Below are positions 25,393-34,999 of a DNA stretch of 64,000 bases, piece after piece. The notes under the pieces were generated by a model, which was not told the DNA's origin, searched no databases, and saw nothing but the letters and a program-made list of their open reading frames with translations. The DNA is from Streptococcus sp. S1 (GTDB lineage Bacteria > Bacillota > Bacilli > Lactobacillales > Streptococcaceae). Positions within the stretch are counted from its first letter, which is position 1. The number at the start of each line of letters is the position of its first letter. The stretch lies in NCBI RefSeq assembly GCF_034137685.1, contig NZ_CP139418.1, positions 523,001-587,000 on the forward strand, given 5' to 3'. Made by a program: the position numbers and the translations under genes.

Positions 25393-25427
25393 GGAGCGAA
25401 ATCGAGGCCTATCGCTCCTATTTTTTT
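25393..25427. terminator. Second terminator-like hairpin between dpr and bgaA
   Basis: GGAGCGA / TCGCTCC with a 12-nt loop and a seven-T tract. It could be a backup terminator. Confidence 0.75.
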
Positions 25428-25450
25428 GGTATAGTTAATATGTGATTTTC

Positions 25451-25484
25451 TGTAAGCGTTCGCAGGTATAAGAAAGCGCTTACA
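25451..25484 (+). promoter_or_regulatory. Two cre-like CcpA sites upstream of bgaA
   Basis: TGTAAGCGTTCGCA (25451-25464; read as its complement TGCGAACGCTTACA) and AGAAAGCGCTTACA (25471-25484) each differ from TGNAANCGNTNNCA at one fixed position. Their starts are 20 bp apart, two helix turns, so carbon catabolite repression of the beta-galactosidase is likely. Confidence 0.6.
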
Positions 25485-25516
25485 AATTGAATGGTTAATC
25501 CTAAGAGGAGGTTTTT

Positions 25517-28500
25517 ATGGGAAAGTCTTTTTTTGAAAAGCGTCCTGTTTTTAGTATTCGTAAGCTCTCAGTTGGAGCTTGTTCTGTTGTGATTGGGATT
25601 TCTGCCTTGGGTCTTTCAAGGGTCCATGCGGAAGAAAAGCCAGCCCTCGAAAGTGAGCCGACTTCAATGGAGGCACCAGGTGTTGTGACGGGAAACTCAG
25701 AAACGAAAGTTCCTGAAGCTGTTGCAAGGGTTTCAGAAGCTCCAGCTGTCATCACCCCTACCAGAGCTGAGGAAAAGCCAGCGCCTCAAGACGAAGGCCA
25801 GCCCGTTTCAGTTTCATCTGAGCGTGGTACAGGAACGGAAGCAACAGCTGCTCCAGATCAAAATCGTGTAGCGGAGGATATTGTGCAAGATCGAGAACGT
25901 GATTTTAATAAAGATTGGTATTTTAAATTAAATGCGGCTCCTGGTGCAGAAGGGCGTCAAGTGGATGTCAAGGATTGGAAAAAATTAGATCTTCCTCATG
26001 ACTGGTCTATTTTCTTTGATTTCGATCACAACTCTCCTGCTCAAAATGAAGGGGGGCAATTAAACGGAGGGGATGCTTGGTATCGAAAGACCTTCCGTTT
26101 GGACGATAAAGATCTAGATAAGAAGGTCCGCTTGGAATTTGGCGGGGTTTACATGGATTCCAAAGTCTATGTAAACGGACAATTCGTCGGTCATTATCCA
26201 AATGGCTACAATGCCTTTTCTTATGATATTACTCCTTATTTGAATGCGGATGGAAGCGAGAATACCATCGCCGTTCATGTGGTCAATCAACAACCAAGTA
26301 GCCGTTGGTATTCTGGTAGCGGGATTTACCGGGATGTTAAGCTGAGTGTGATGGACAAGGTTCATTTAGCGCAGTATGGGACTACGATTACGACCCCTCA
26401 GTTGGAGAAACAGCAAGATGGGGCAGTGGATACAGTGGTGAAGAGTCGCATTGTCAACCAGGATGATCAAGTCCATAGTATTTATGTGGAATATGAAATT
26501 GTCGATCAAAATGGCCAAGTGGTGAGCGAAAAAACACGCAGTGAAGCACAAGCTGTTCTAGCAGGTCAAGAAATCAACCTATCTCAAACCCTCCATGTTG
26601 AAAAACCAACCCTCTGGGATGTGAAAACGGATCATCCAGCTCTCTATACCTTGTATACGCGTGTTTATCGGGATTCGCAGTTGGTCGATGTGCAAAAGGA
26701 ACGCTTTGGTTATCGCTATCTCAACTGGACGCCAGAAGGTGGCTTCTTCCTGAATGGGGTGGCGACGAAATTCCACGGGGTATCCCTTCACCATGACCAC
26801 GGGGCTCTTGGAGCTGAGGAAAATTACAAGGCTGAATACCGTCGTCTCAAACAGATGAAGGACATGGGAGTCAATGCGATCCGGACGACCCACAACCCAG
26901 CCAGTGAACAAACCTTAAAAATTGCAGCTGAGTTGGGCTTGATGGTCCAAGAAGAAGCTTTTGATACCTGGTATGGTGGCAAGAAACAATACGATTACGG
27001 TCGTTTCTTTGAAAAAGATGCCACTCACCCAGAAGCTCGTAAGGGGGATACTTGGTCAGATTACGATCTACGGACCATGGTAGAGCGGGGCAAGAACAAT
27101 CCAGCTATTGTCATGTGGTCAATCGGTAACGAAGTCGGTGAAGCAGATGGATCAGACAAATCTGTCGCAACTGTTCGTCGGTTGGTCAAGACCATCAAAG
27201 ACGTGGATGCAACCCGCTATGTCACTATGGGAGCTGATAAATTCCGCTTTGGTGATGGATCAGGAGGCCATGAAAAGGTAGCAGCAGAGCTCGATGCGGT
27301 TGGATTTAACTATTCAGAAGCCAACTATGAAAGCTTACGGGCCAAACATCCAAACTGGCTCATTTATGGATCAGAAACCTCTTCTGCAACGCGGACACGG
27401 GGCTCATACTATCATCCTGAAAGAGAATGGGTCGGCAGCAACCAAGAAGACCGCCATTATGAACAATCAGACTACGGCAATGACCGGGTTGGTTGGGGTC
27501 GGACAGCAACCGCCTCTTGGACCTTTGACCGTGATCATGCCGGCTATGCAGGACAATTTATCTGGACCGGTACGGACTATATCGGTGAGCCAACCCCATG
27601 GCACAACCAAAATGATACACCTGTGAAAAGTTCTTATTTCGGTATTGTAGATACTGCCGGCCTTCTAAAGAATGATTTTTACCTTTACCAAAGTCAATGG
27701 GTATCGGCTGAGAAACATCCAATGGTGCATCTCTTACCACATTGGAACTGGGACAATCCAGAATTAGCCAATCGTGTCATGGATGAAGAAGGACGGATCC
27801 CTGTTCGTGCCTTCTCCAATGCCCGCAGTGTGGAATTGATTGTCAATGGGAAATCACAAGGAGTCAAGACCTTTACTAAGAAGACCACAGCAGATGGCCG
27901 GACCTACCAAGAAGGGGCAAATCCGGATGAACTCTATCTAGAGTGGTTAGTCCCTTATGTACCAGGCAAGGTGGAAGCTATTGCCCGCAACGAAGCAGGA
28001 GAAGTGATTGCCCGCGATCAGATTAAAACAGCTGGGAAGCCAGCCGGTGTTCGTCTGTTGAAAGAAGAACACGCCATTGCAGCAGACGGCAAGGATTTGA
28101 CCTATATTACCTATGAAATCGTCGATGAAGAAGGTCGTGTGGTCCCAACTGCCAATAACTTGGTGCATTTCCATCTGCATGGACAAGGTCAAATTGTCGG
28201 TGTCGATAATGGGGAACAAGCCAGCCGGGAACGCTACAAAGCGCAGGAAGATGGCTCATGGCAACGTCGGGCCTTTAACGGCAAAGGGGTTGTCATTGTC
28301 AAATCAACGGAGCAAGCAGGTGCCTTTACCCTGTATGCAGACTCAGACCGCTTGCAGTCAGACCAAGTCAGCCTCTTTACTGGTAAGAAGGACCAGGAAG
28401 AACGCTCTGTCTTGGGAGTCGAACCGGTTCGAACTCAAGTGTACTTGGGACAAAATCCTGAACTTCCAAGTCACGTATCTGTTGTTTATAGTGATGGCAA

Positions 28501-31500
28501 GGCCCAAGAAGAAGCCGTTGAATGGGATGCAGCAGACTATAGTCGTGCTGGCCAAGTCCGGGTGACAGGTCATGTTCAAGGACGGACGGTCGAAGCTCTG
28601 GTCGATGTGATCGGTGTGGAGCAAGTCCTTCCAGTTATCAAACAAATCCCACAGGGAGCAGATCTAGCGACAGTGGATAAGACTGTGCAATTGGTCTTCA
28701 CAGATGGCCGAACAGTTAGCTATGAAGTTGATCAATGGACCTTGGAAGCTGGTCAAGAAGATCAGTTGTCCACACCAGGTGCTCGCTTGAAGGCGACAGG
28801 TCTCCTAGGCAATGGGGAAGCCGTCCAAGCGACGCTAGTGGTTGCAGGTGGAACAGTCAGCAAGGCTAAGAAACCAACTGTGCAGCTAGATGGGGTAGCC
28901 CTTCCAAAATTTGGTAGTGGCAATCATACTATTTTCCGTCCGCTGGCTTATGGGCAAGAGCCTGGTCAAGTCACAGCAAGTGCAGAAAATGCCCAAGTGA
29001 CGGTCCTACAAGCTAGCCGCGAAAATGGTTTGAAGGCTCAAATCTTTGTGGCTGCTCAGGATACGGGAGCTGTCCAGACCTATGTGGTCCAATTCCAAGA
29101 AGAAAGTCCACAGATCCAGCGCCTAGAATTGCGTCTGCCAGAAGGACAGGAACTCAAGGAAGACCAAACGGTACCACTTGAAGTCATTGCCCATTACCAA
29201 GATGGTAGCCAGGCAAGTTTCAAAGCAGATCAAATCGATGTGAAGACAAGAGCTGGTAGTCAAGGAAAAGCGGTCGCAAGCAAGAAAGGTTTGGAACTAC
29301 GGGAAGCAGGATTGATTCATTTACAAGCTAGCTTCCAAGGACAAACAGGGGAATTAACCTTTACCATCACGCCAAATCCAGAAGAAAAGACAGTTGTCAA
29401 GGTGCGTCCTGTACGGATCAGCACCGATCGAAACGTTTTGCCAGCTCTTCCAGAGACCGTCTTGGTCGAGTATGATAAGGGATTCCCGAAAGAAAAACGT
29501 GTGACCTGGGATGCCGTAACCGCAGATCAAGTCAAGGATTATCATAGCTTTACAGTCACAGGTCATGTAGAGGGTGTGGAAAAAGAAGCCCAAGCTCAAG
29601 TAACGGTTGAAGGCATTATCGCTGTAGAAGAAGTCAGCACGACAACGCCAGTTGGTGAAAAACCAGCCCTTCCAGAAAGCGTGCGGACTTATCACTCCAA
29701 TGGCAAGACCTATGCTGCCAAGGTGGCCTGGGATGCGGTCGATCCGCAACTCTTGGCCCAAGAAGGAGAAGTTGTCCTAGCCGGTCGTGTAGAAGGAACC
29801 AACCTTCCAACCCGTCTTCATATTCGTGTTTCTAGCACCACAGTCAAGGGAGCCAATGTAGCAGAGCAATGGACAGGATCAGTCTTGCCACTCGCCTTTG
29901 CAAGTGACTCTAACGATGCGGATCCAGTTGCTAAGGTCAATGATAAGGTCATCTCCTTTACCGATGCTCCAGCTAACCGTTGGACCAACTGGGGCCGTGA
30001 TAATGCGGAAGATTCTGTCGGTATCTTGTTTGGGGATTCTGGTATCTTGACTAAGCGAGCAGTGGACAACCTCCATGTTGGTTTCCATGAAGACCACGGC
30101 GTTGGCGCTCCAAGTGAGTATGTGATTGAGTACTATACAGGGGAACAAATCCCAACGGTTCCAAACAATCCAAATCGTGTTAAAGACGAAACAGACCATC
30201 CATTTAACAATCCAGCTAACTGGAAAGAAGTCAGCAACCTAACCGTTGAAGAACCGGTAGCAGCTGGTAAGATGAATCATTTCAGTTTTGATAAAGTCTA
30301 CACCTATGCTGTTCGTATCCGTATGAAGACGCCAGAAGGCAAACGTGGAAGCTCTATTTCAGAGATTCAGATCTTTGCCAATAAGGTTGCGGCAGAAGAA
30401 AAGAGCCAGGTGACCATTCGCGTCAATGGCGATGTATTGCCAGGTGTCAACCCAAGTGTGACCGATTACTACATCGATGCGCGTGATCGGGCTTATCCAC
30501 AAGTGGAAGCGACAGCCAGCCATCACGGCCTTGCAACGGTTGTCCCAAGCGTCCATGAAGGGGAGCCAATCCGTGTCATCCATAAAGCGGAAGACGGCAC
30601 CATCTTACAAGAATACCGCCTCCATCTCACAAGCGATGCAGAAAAACTGAAACAAGCTGCTCCAGTAGCAGTGGAAGCAGGTAGCCGCTTTGTGAAAGTC
30701 GGTCAAGATCTGGTTCTACCATCTACCATAGGTGTCTACTTCAAAGGGGACACAGGTTACGAACGCAAGGAACTTACGGTGGACTGGCAGGCTATCCCAG
30801 CTGATGCACTTTCTCATGAAGGCAGCTTCACGTTAGAAGGAAAGGTCCTCGGCTATGATTTGACAGCTCAGCTGACCCTCCGTGTGTCCGAAAAGACAGG
30901 AGAAATCCTATCTGTGAACCGTGACTACAATGCAGAGGATACCAGAGCATTTGCTAGTGAAACAAACGATCTCGATCCAAATCAAATCGACTATATCGAT
31001 TACATCAATGATGGTGGCTACAACGAGTACTACCGTTGGACCAACTGGAAGAGAGAGCCGGATCAAACAGAAGTGTTTGCTGGTCTCATCTTCAAGAAAA
31101 ATGGTCAAGTAACAGAGCGCTTGGTCAATAAAGTAGCGGTCGACTTTTTTGCAGATCAGGAAACAGGTCTGCCAACGAAAACGGTTCTTGAACGCTACAT
31201 TGGTCCAGACTTTGATGTCCCAGATGATTATGGCAATCTGAAAAATCTTCCAGATCATCCATTTAACCAGGCCTCTAACTGGGAAGAAATCCCGTATAGT
31301 TTGGATTATGCCTTTGAACCTGGTTATATCTCTAACCTCAGCTTCAACGAAACCAGAACCAAAGCCATCCGTTTAAGAATGGTCCGTGATGAACATCTAA
31401 AAGGAATTGGAATCGTTGAATTGAGTGCCTATGCCCCAACAGAAGAGGCCCAGGCAACAACTGATGTCACGATCCAAGTGAATGGCAAAGACCTAGAAGG

Positions 31501-31525
31501 TTTTAAACCGGATGTGACAGATTAG
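25517..31525 (+). CDS. bgaA: BgaA-type beta-galactosidase, cut short by an in-frame TAG before the wall anchor
   Basis: Exported exo-beta-galactosidase that trims terminal galactose from host glycans; 2002 codons up to TAG 31523-31525. A YSIRK-type signal peptide (FSIRKLSVGACSVVIG, cleavage near VHAEE) is followed by GH2 sugar-binding and Ig-like domains (about 130-400) and the GH2 barrel with acid/base Glu in WSIGNEVGEADG and nucleophile Glu in IYGSETSSAT. Several Ig-like repeats follow, then two CBM71-like galactose-binding modules (about 1455-1600 and 1795-1960). The frame continues past the stop to an LPNTG anchor at 32206, so the full protein would be 2268 aa. The enzyme core is intact; the product should be secreted but not anchored. 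Two cre-like sites lie upstream. Confidence 0.9.
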   Translation: MGKSFFEKRPVFSIRKLSVGACSVVIGISALGLSRVHAEEKPALESEPTSMEAPGVVTGNSETKVPEAVARVSEAPAVITPTRAEEKPAPQDEGQPVSVSSERGTGTEATAAPDQNRVAEDIVQDRERDFNKDWYFKLNAAPGAEGRQVDVKDWKKLDLPHDWSIFFDFDHNSPAQNEGGQLNGGDAWYRKTFRLDDKDLDKKVRLEFGGVYMDSKVYVNGQFVGHYPNGYNAFSYDITPYLNADGSENTIAVHVVNQQPSSRWYSGSGIYRDVKLSVMDKVHLAQYGTTITTPQLEKQQDGAVDTVVKSRIVNQDDQVHSIYVEYEIVDQNGQVVSEKTRSEAQAVLAGQEINLSQTLHVEKPTLWDVKTDHPALYTLYTRVYRDSQLVDVQKERFGYRYLNWTPEGGFFLNGVATKFHGVSLHHDHGALGAEENYKAEYRRLKQMKDMGVNAIRTTHNPASEQTLKIAAELGLMVQEEAFDTWYGGKKQYDYGRFFEKDATHPEARKGDTWSDYDLRTMVERGKNNPAIVMWSIGNEVGEADGSDKSVATVRRLVKTIKDVDATRYVTMGADKFRFGDGSGGHEKVAAELDAVGFNYSEANYESLRAKHPNWLIYGSETSSATRTRGSYYHPEREWVGSNQEDRHYEQSDYGNDRVGWGRTATASWTFDRDHAGYAGQFIWTGTDYIGEPTPWHNQNDTPVKSSYFGIVDTAGLLKNDFYLYQSQWVSAEKHPMVHLLPHWNWDNPELANRVMDEEGRIPVRAFSNARSVELIVNGKSQGVKTFTKKTTADGRTYQEGANPDELYLEWLVPYVPGKVEAIARNEAGEVIARDQIKTAGKPAGVRLLKEEHAIAADGKDLTYITYEIVDEEGRVVPTANNLVHFHLHGQGQIVGVDNGEQASRERYKAQEDGSWQRRAFNGKGVVIVKSTEQAGAFTLYADSDRLQSDQVSLFTGKKDQEERSVLGVEPVRTQVYLGQNPELPSHVSVVYSDGKAQEEAVEWDAADYSRAGQVRVTGHVQGRTVEALVDVIGVEQVLPVIKQIPQGADLATVDKTVQLVFTDGRTVSYEVDQWTLEAGQEDQLSTPGARLKATGLLGNGEAVQATLVVAGGTVSKAKKPTVQLDGVALPKFGSGNHTIFRPLAYGQEPGQVTASAENAQVTVLQASRENGLKAQIFVAAQDTGAVQTYVVQFQEESPQIQRLELRLPEGQELKEDQTVPLEVIAHYQDGSQASFKADQIDVKTRAGSQGKAVASKKGLELREAGLIHLQASFQGQTGELTFTITPNPEEKTVVKVRPVRISTDRNVLPALPETVLVEYDKGFPKEKRVTWDAVTADQVKDYHSFTVTGHVEGVEKEAQAQVTVEGIIAVEEVSTTTPVGEKPALPESVRTYHSNGKTYAAKVAWDAVDPQLLAQEGEVVLAGRVEGTNLPTRLHIRVSSTTVKGANVAEQWTGSVLPLAFASDSNDADPVAKVNDKVISFTDAPANRWTNWGRDNAEDSVGILFGDSGILTKRAVDNLHVGFHEDHGVGAPSEYVIEYYTGEQIPTVPNNPNRVKDETDHPFNNPANWKEVSNLTVEEPVAAGKMNHFSFDKVYTYAVRIRMKTPEGKRGSSISEIQIFANKVAAEEKSQVTIRVNGDVLPGVNPSVTDYYIDARDRAYPQVEATASHHGLATVVPSVHEGEPIRVIHKAEDGTILQEYRLHLTSDAEKLKQAAPVAVEAGSRFVKVGQDLVLPSTIGVYFKGDTGYERKELTVDWQAIPADALSHEGSFTLEGKVLGYDLTAQLTLRVSEKTGEILSVNRDYNAEDTRAFASETNDLDPNQIDYIDYINDGGYNEYYRWTNWKREPDQTEVFAGLIFKKNGQVTERLVNKVAVDFFADQETGLPTKTVLERYIGPDFDVPDDYGNLKNLPDHPFNQASNWEEIPYSLDYAFEPGYISNLSFNETRTKAIRLRMVRDEHLKGIGIVELSAYAPTEEAQATTDVTIQVNGKDLEGFKPDVTD

Positions 31526-32323
31526 CATCTAGAGTATGAGGGAGACCGTCCAATCGTTTCAGCACAAGGCAAGAATGGAACAGCCGTTACGGTCATCGAT
31601 GCTAAAAGTGCCAATGCTCCGGTTCTTGTCAAGGTTGTCTCAGAAGATGGCAAGCTTGAAAAAGTATATCAACTTTCTCTATCCGCAAAAGCACCTACAG
31701 GCTCGGCCATTCCTGAAGAAGGAGTTAAGAATCTGGTCCATACCAAACCAGAGTTGGTGATTGAGCCAGAAGAGATGGACTTTGAACGCTTAGAACGTCC
31801 AAATGTGGAACTTCCAAAAGGTGAGAAACGTGTGGTTCAAGAAGGTCAAAAAGGCCGCAAATTGCGCTTGGTGGAAGTCTCTCAAGAAAATGGTGTGGAA
31901 AGCCGGAAGGAACTGGATGCCTTTGTAGAGCTAGATCCAGTGGCAGAAATCACAGAGGTGGGCACAAAAGAAGTACTTCCAGACACTCCACAACCAGAGC
32001 CACAGCCAGAGCCACAACCAGATCCACAACCGCTTCCGGACCCAGAGCGTCCTCATGTCTCAGAAGGACCAGTAGCTACCGCAACTCCTCAAACATCTCT
32101 TGAGGTCAAAGCGGTACGCCAGGAAGGGACGGATGCAGTAGGGAAGGAAGTCGAGAAAACAGCTCAAACACCAGCAGTTTCAGCTGCTCCAGTTTCCGAA
32201 GGTAGATTACCAAATACGGGAACGGAAGAAAGTGTCGCAAGCCTCGTTGCTGGAATCCTAGCGGCGGGCCTTGCCAGTGCTGTGCTGGACGATCAGAAAA
32301 AAAGAGCCAATAAGGCCAAGTAA
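31526..32323 (+). pseudogene. Separated C-terminal part of BgaA with LPXTG anchor
   Basis: Same frame as bgaA, directly behind its TAG. It continues the beta-sandwich domain (after VTD-stop comes HLEYEGDRPIV), then a linker, a Pro/Gln/Glu-rich wall-spanning segment (PQPEPQPEPQPDPQP) and the sorting signal LPNTG, a hydrophobic stretch and the tail KKRANKAK. A related domain earlier in the protein reads VTDYYIDA, so the stop probably replaced a Tyr codon by one substitution (TAT/TAC to TAG). No credible RBS or start would make this part alone. Readthrough would restore anchoring. Confidence 0.88.
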
Positions 32324-32363
32324 AACAGCTAGAGAAACTAGCAAAAAACGGTGAAAAGTTCAC

Positions 32364-32404
32364 AGGTAAAAGAAGGAGGATGGGGAAGCCCCACCCTCTT
32401 TACC
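32364..32404 (+). other. Hairpin between the two glycosidase genes
   Basis: AGGTAAA...GGATGGGG-AAG-CCCCACCC...TTTACCT forms a long, nearly continuous stem, but no T tract follows. It may be a processing site or a weak attenuator rather than a terminator. Confidence 0.5.
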
Positions 32405-32426
32405 TGGTGACATAAAGGAATAGAAT

Positions 32427-32540
32427 ATGAGAAAAAGATTATTTGATAAGATTGGCATTCGTAAACTCTCAGTAGGCGTCTGCTCGGTAGTCGTAGCGAC
32501 TTGTTTTTTAGGTGTCACTACCAGTTACGCAGAGGAATAA
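32427..32540 (+). pseudogene. Signal-peptide piece of the GH29 fucosidase, ending in an in-frame TAA
   Basis: 37 codons coding a complete YSIRK-type export signal (DKIGIRKLSVGVCSVVVATC, cleavage near SYAEE), then TAA at 32538-32540. The same frame continues without further stops (AENSEPREERVETSDVD) into the fucosidase frame that starts at ATG 32616. The gene was therefore one secreted protein from 32427, and the stop separates signal from enzyme. Confidence 0.85.
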
Positions 32541-32615
32541 GCTGAGAATAGTGAACCACGTGAAGAACGGGTTGAAACGAGCGATGTCGATCATCAAGGA
32601 AAGGAGGAGAAAACT

Positions 32616-34823
32616 ATGAACGAGCACCAAGAAGAATCAGAACAGCCCTCACCAGCTACTAGTGAGAAAGAAAATCGCACAGTTGGCCAAGGGACAGAAG
32701 CAACCCAACCAGTCGCTTCTCTAGATGAGGAGTCTGAGATTGCGGATTACGGTCCGCTTCCTAGCAAGGCCCAAATGCAATACCATCGCGGAGAACTGGC
32801 AGCCTTCATCCACTTTGGGATGAACACCTACTACGATCGTGAGTGGGGAGATGGGCAAGAAGACCCTTATTATTTCTATCCAGAGCATCTGGATACCGAT
32901 CAGTGGATCAAAACCCTGAAAGACGCTGGCTTCAAACGGACCATCATGGTCGTCAAGCACCACGATGGTTTCCTCTTGTACCCTTCTAAATACACCGACC
33001 ATACCATTGCCAAAAGTGGTTGGAAGGAAGGAAAAGGCGATATCCTAGCCGAAGTTTCGGCTTCTGCTAGCAAGTATGACATGGATATGGGGGTCTACCT
33101 CTCCCCTTGGGATGCTCACAGCCCGCTCTACCATGTGGATACAGAGGACCAATACAACGAATACTATCTCAACCAGCTCAAAGAAATCCTTGAAAATCCT
33201 AAATATGGAAACAAAGGCAAATTTGTTGAAGTCTGGATGGATGGAGCGCGTGGCGATGGGGCTCAAAAAGTAACCTATACCTTCGATAAGTGGTTTGACG
33301 CCATCCGTAAAGCCCAAGGGGATATTGCTATCTTCTCAGCTGAGCCCACCAATGTTCGCTGGATAGGAAATGAAAAGGGAATTGCTGGAGATCCAGTTTG
33401 GCATAAGGTCAATCCGGATAAGATTCGCAACAATCCATCCAATAGCTATCTCAACCATGGAGATCCAGAAGGGAAACAATACTCAGTTGGAGAAGCGGAT
33501 GTTTCCATTCGCTCTGGCTGGTTCTACCATGACAATCAAGAGCCTAAGTCCCTGCGTGAATTGATGGACATTTACTTCAAATCTGTCGGTCGTGGGACGC
33601 CACTCTTGCTCAATATTCCACCCAATCAAGATGGGAAGTTTGAGGACGCCGATGTGGCTCGTTTGAAAGAATTCCGCCAGACTTTGGATCAACTCTACAG
33701 CGTGGACTATGCGGCGGGCGCTTTGGTAGAAGCTGACTCGACACGGCGCAATTCGCATTACGCAGCTAGCCATTTGACAGATGGCGATGAAAAGACCAGT
33801 TGGGCACCTGCCGATGATGCTAAGACCGGCTCTTTCGTGCTCGACCTTGGAAAAGAGCAACATTTTGATGTAGTAGAGCTCAAGGAAACGATCGAGAAAG
33901 GCCAACGGATTTCTGCTTTCACCATTGATGTGGCAGTGAATGGCCAATGGGTTCCTTATGGGGCTGGCTCAACCGTAGGATACCGCCGTTTGATCAAAGG
34001 GCAACCGGTTGATAGTCGCTATATCCGGGTGTCCATCACCGATGCCCAAGCTACTCCAATCTTGAACGGAGTCTCTGTCTATAAGACGCCAGCTAGCATT
34101 GAAGAAACCGATGGCTATCCGCTTGGTTTGACCTATTATTCTGACCGGACAGCTGAGCGGGCCAATGGCCAATGGAATGAAGAGGGAGAAGGCGTTCGAG
34201 GCACCTCTATGTGGACCAAGGAAAAGGGAGCTTCCGTAACCTATCAGTTTGAGGGCACCAAGGCCTATGTGGTCGCAACTGTCGACCCTGGTCATGGGGA
34301 AATGGATATCTATGTCGATGGCCAAAAGCTAGCGACGGTCAATACCCAAAGCCCAACCCGCAAACGTAGCCAAAAGGTCTATGAAACACCGGACTTGGCA
34401 GTAGGATCTCACACCTTGACCTTGGTCAATAGCAAGGGAGATGCGATCGCAACGGAAGGGATTTATGCCCTCAATAACCAAGAAAAGGGTCTCTTTGAGT
34501 TTGCTCAGCCAACCCTAGCTGTTAAAAAAGGCGACCCAGCGCAAGTCGTCGTCAAGAGAAAAGGTGGCTCTAAAGGAAGTGCTAGTCTTAAATTGATCAC
34601 AGAACCAGGAACAGGGGTTCATGGCAAGGTCTACAAAGATACCAACGTCACCCTTGAGTTCGCAGATGGCGAAACGGAAAAAACAGTCCAAGTCCCAACC
34701 CTTGATTTTGTTGGAAAAGCGAACGATGTCTATGACTTTAAGGTCAAATTGTTGCATCCAGATCAGGGAAGCCTGGTCGGTTTTATTCCAGATCTGACAG
34801 TCCAAGTGATGAACGAGGACTAG
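32616..34823 (+). CDS. GH29 alpha-L-fucosidase, now without its signal peptide
   Basis: 735-aa enzyme expected to remove alpha-L-fucose from host glycans. ATG 32616 has a strong RBS (AAGGAGG, 32601-32607) 8 bp upstream, so it may still be translated, but from here it has no signal peptide and would stay in the cytoplasm. The GH29 domain starts near residue 40 with HRGELAAFIHFGMNTYYDREWG; VKHHDGFLLYPS and the nucleophile Asp in VEVWMDGARGDG follow. An F5/8-type carbohydrate-binding domain (about 380-490, LTDGDEKTSWAP) and two beta-sandwich domains complete it, the last Calx-beta-like. No LPXTG remains; the frame ends 51 bp before a repeat element, so the C-terminus may also be lost. Confidence 0.85.
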   Translation: MNEHQEESEQPSPATSEKENRTVGQGTEATQPVASLDEESEIADYGPLPSKAQMQYHRGELAAFIHFGMNTYYDREWGDGQEDPYYFYPEHLDTDQWIKTLKDAGFKRTIMVVKHHDGFLLYPSKYTDHTIAKSGWKEGKGDILAEVSASASKYDMDMGVYLSPWDAHSPLYHVDTEDQYNEYYLNQLKEILENPKYGNKGKFVEVWMDGARGDGAQKVTYTFDKWFDAIRKAQGDIAIFSAEPTNVRWIGNEKGIAGDPVWHKVNPDKIRNNPSNSYLNHGDPEGKQYSVGEADVSIRSGWFYHDNQEPKSLRELMDIYFKSVGRGTPLLLNIPPNQDGKFEDADVARLKEFRQTLDQLYSVDYAAGALVEADSTRRNSHYAASHLTDGDEKTSWAPADDAKTGSFVLDLGKEQHFDVVELKETIEKGQRISAFTIDVAVNGQWVPYGAGSTVGYRRLIKGQPVDSRYIRVSITDAQATPILNGVSVYKTPASIEETDGYPLGLTYYSDRTAERANGQWNEEGEGVRGTSMWTKEKGASVTYQFEGTKAYVVATVDPGHGEMDIYVDGQKLATVNTQSPTRKRSQKVYETPDLAVGSHTLTLVNSKGDAIATEGIYALNNQEKGLFEFAQPTLAVKKGDPAQVVVKRKGGSKGSASLKLITEPGTGVHGKVYKDTNVTLEFADGETEKTVQVPTLDFVGKANDVYDFKVKLLHPDQGSLVGFIPDLTVQVMNED

Positions 34824-34874
34824 CTGCCAAAAAATCGCAAAGCAGTGGATGACCAAGAACCGAAAATGCATGAT

Positions 34875-34999
34875 AGTGAAGGCTGGACAAAAACTGTCCA
34901 GCCTTCACTGTTTGATAGAAATAACTGTATGACGCAATGATTGAGTGCTCAAAGTACTGCTTATGAGGTGGCAGATAGGGCTTGCGAAGCAAGTTTCCT
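34875..34999. repeat. Hairpin repeat, copy 2 (copy 1 at 18774)
   Basis: A perfect 15-bp stem, AGTGAAGGCTGGACA / TGTCCAGCCTTCACT with a 5-nt loop (34875-34909), then a stretch matching copy 1 and CTTGC-GAA-GCAAG. The remaining DNA up to the ctsR promoter (about 35000-35220) has no supported gene. Confidence 0.75.

Noticed and set aside
31523..31525. TAG as recoded codon (selenocysteine is TGA; pyrrolysine is TAG)
   Set aside because: Streptococci have no pyrrolysine system, and the paralogous domain has Tyr. A simple nonsense change explains it.
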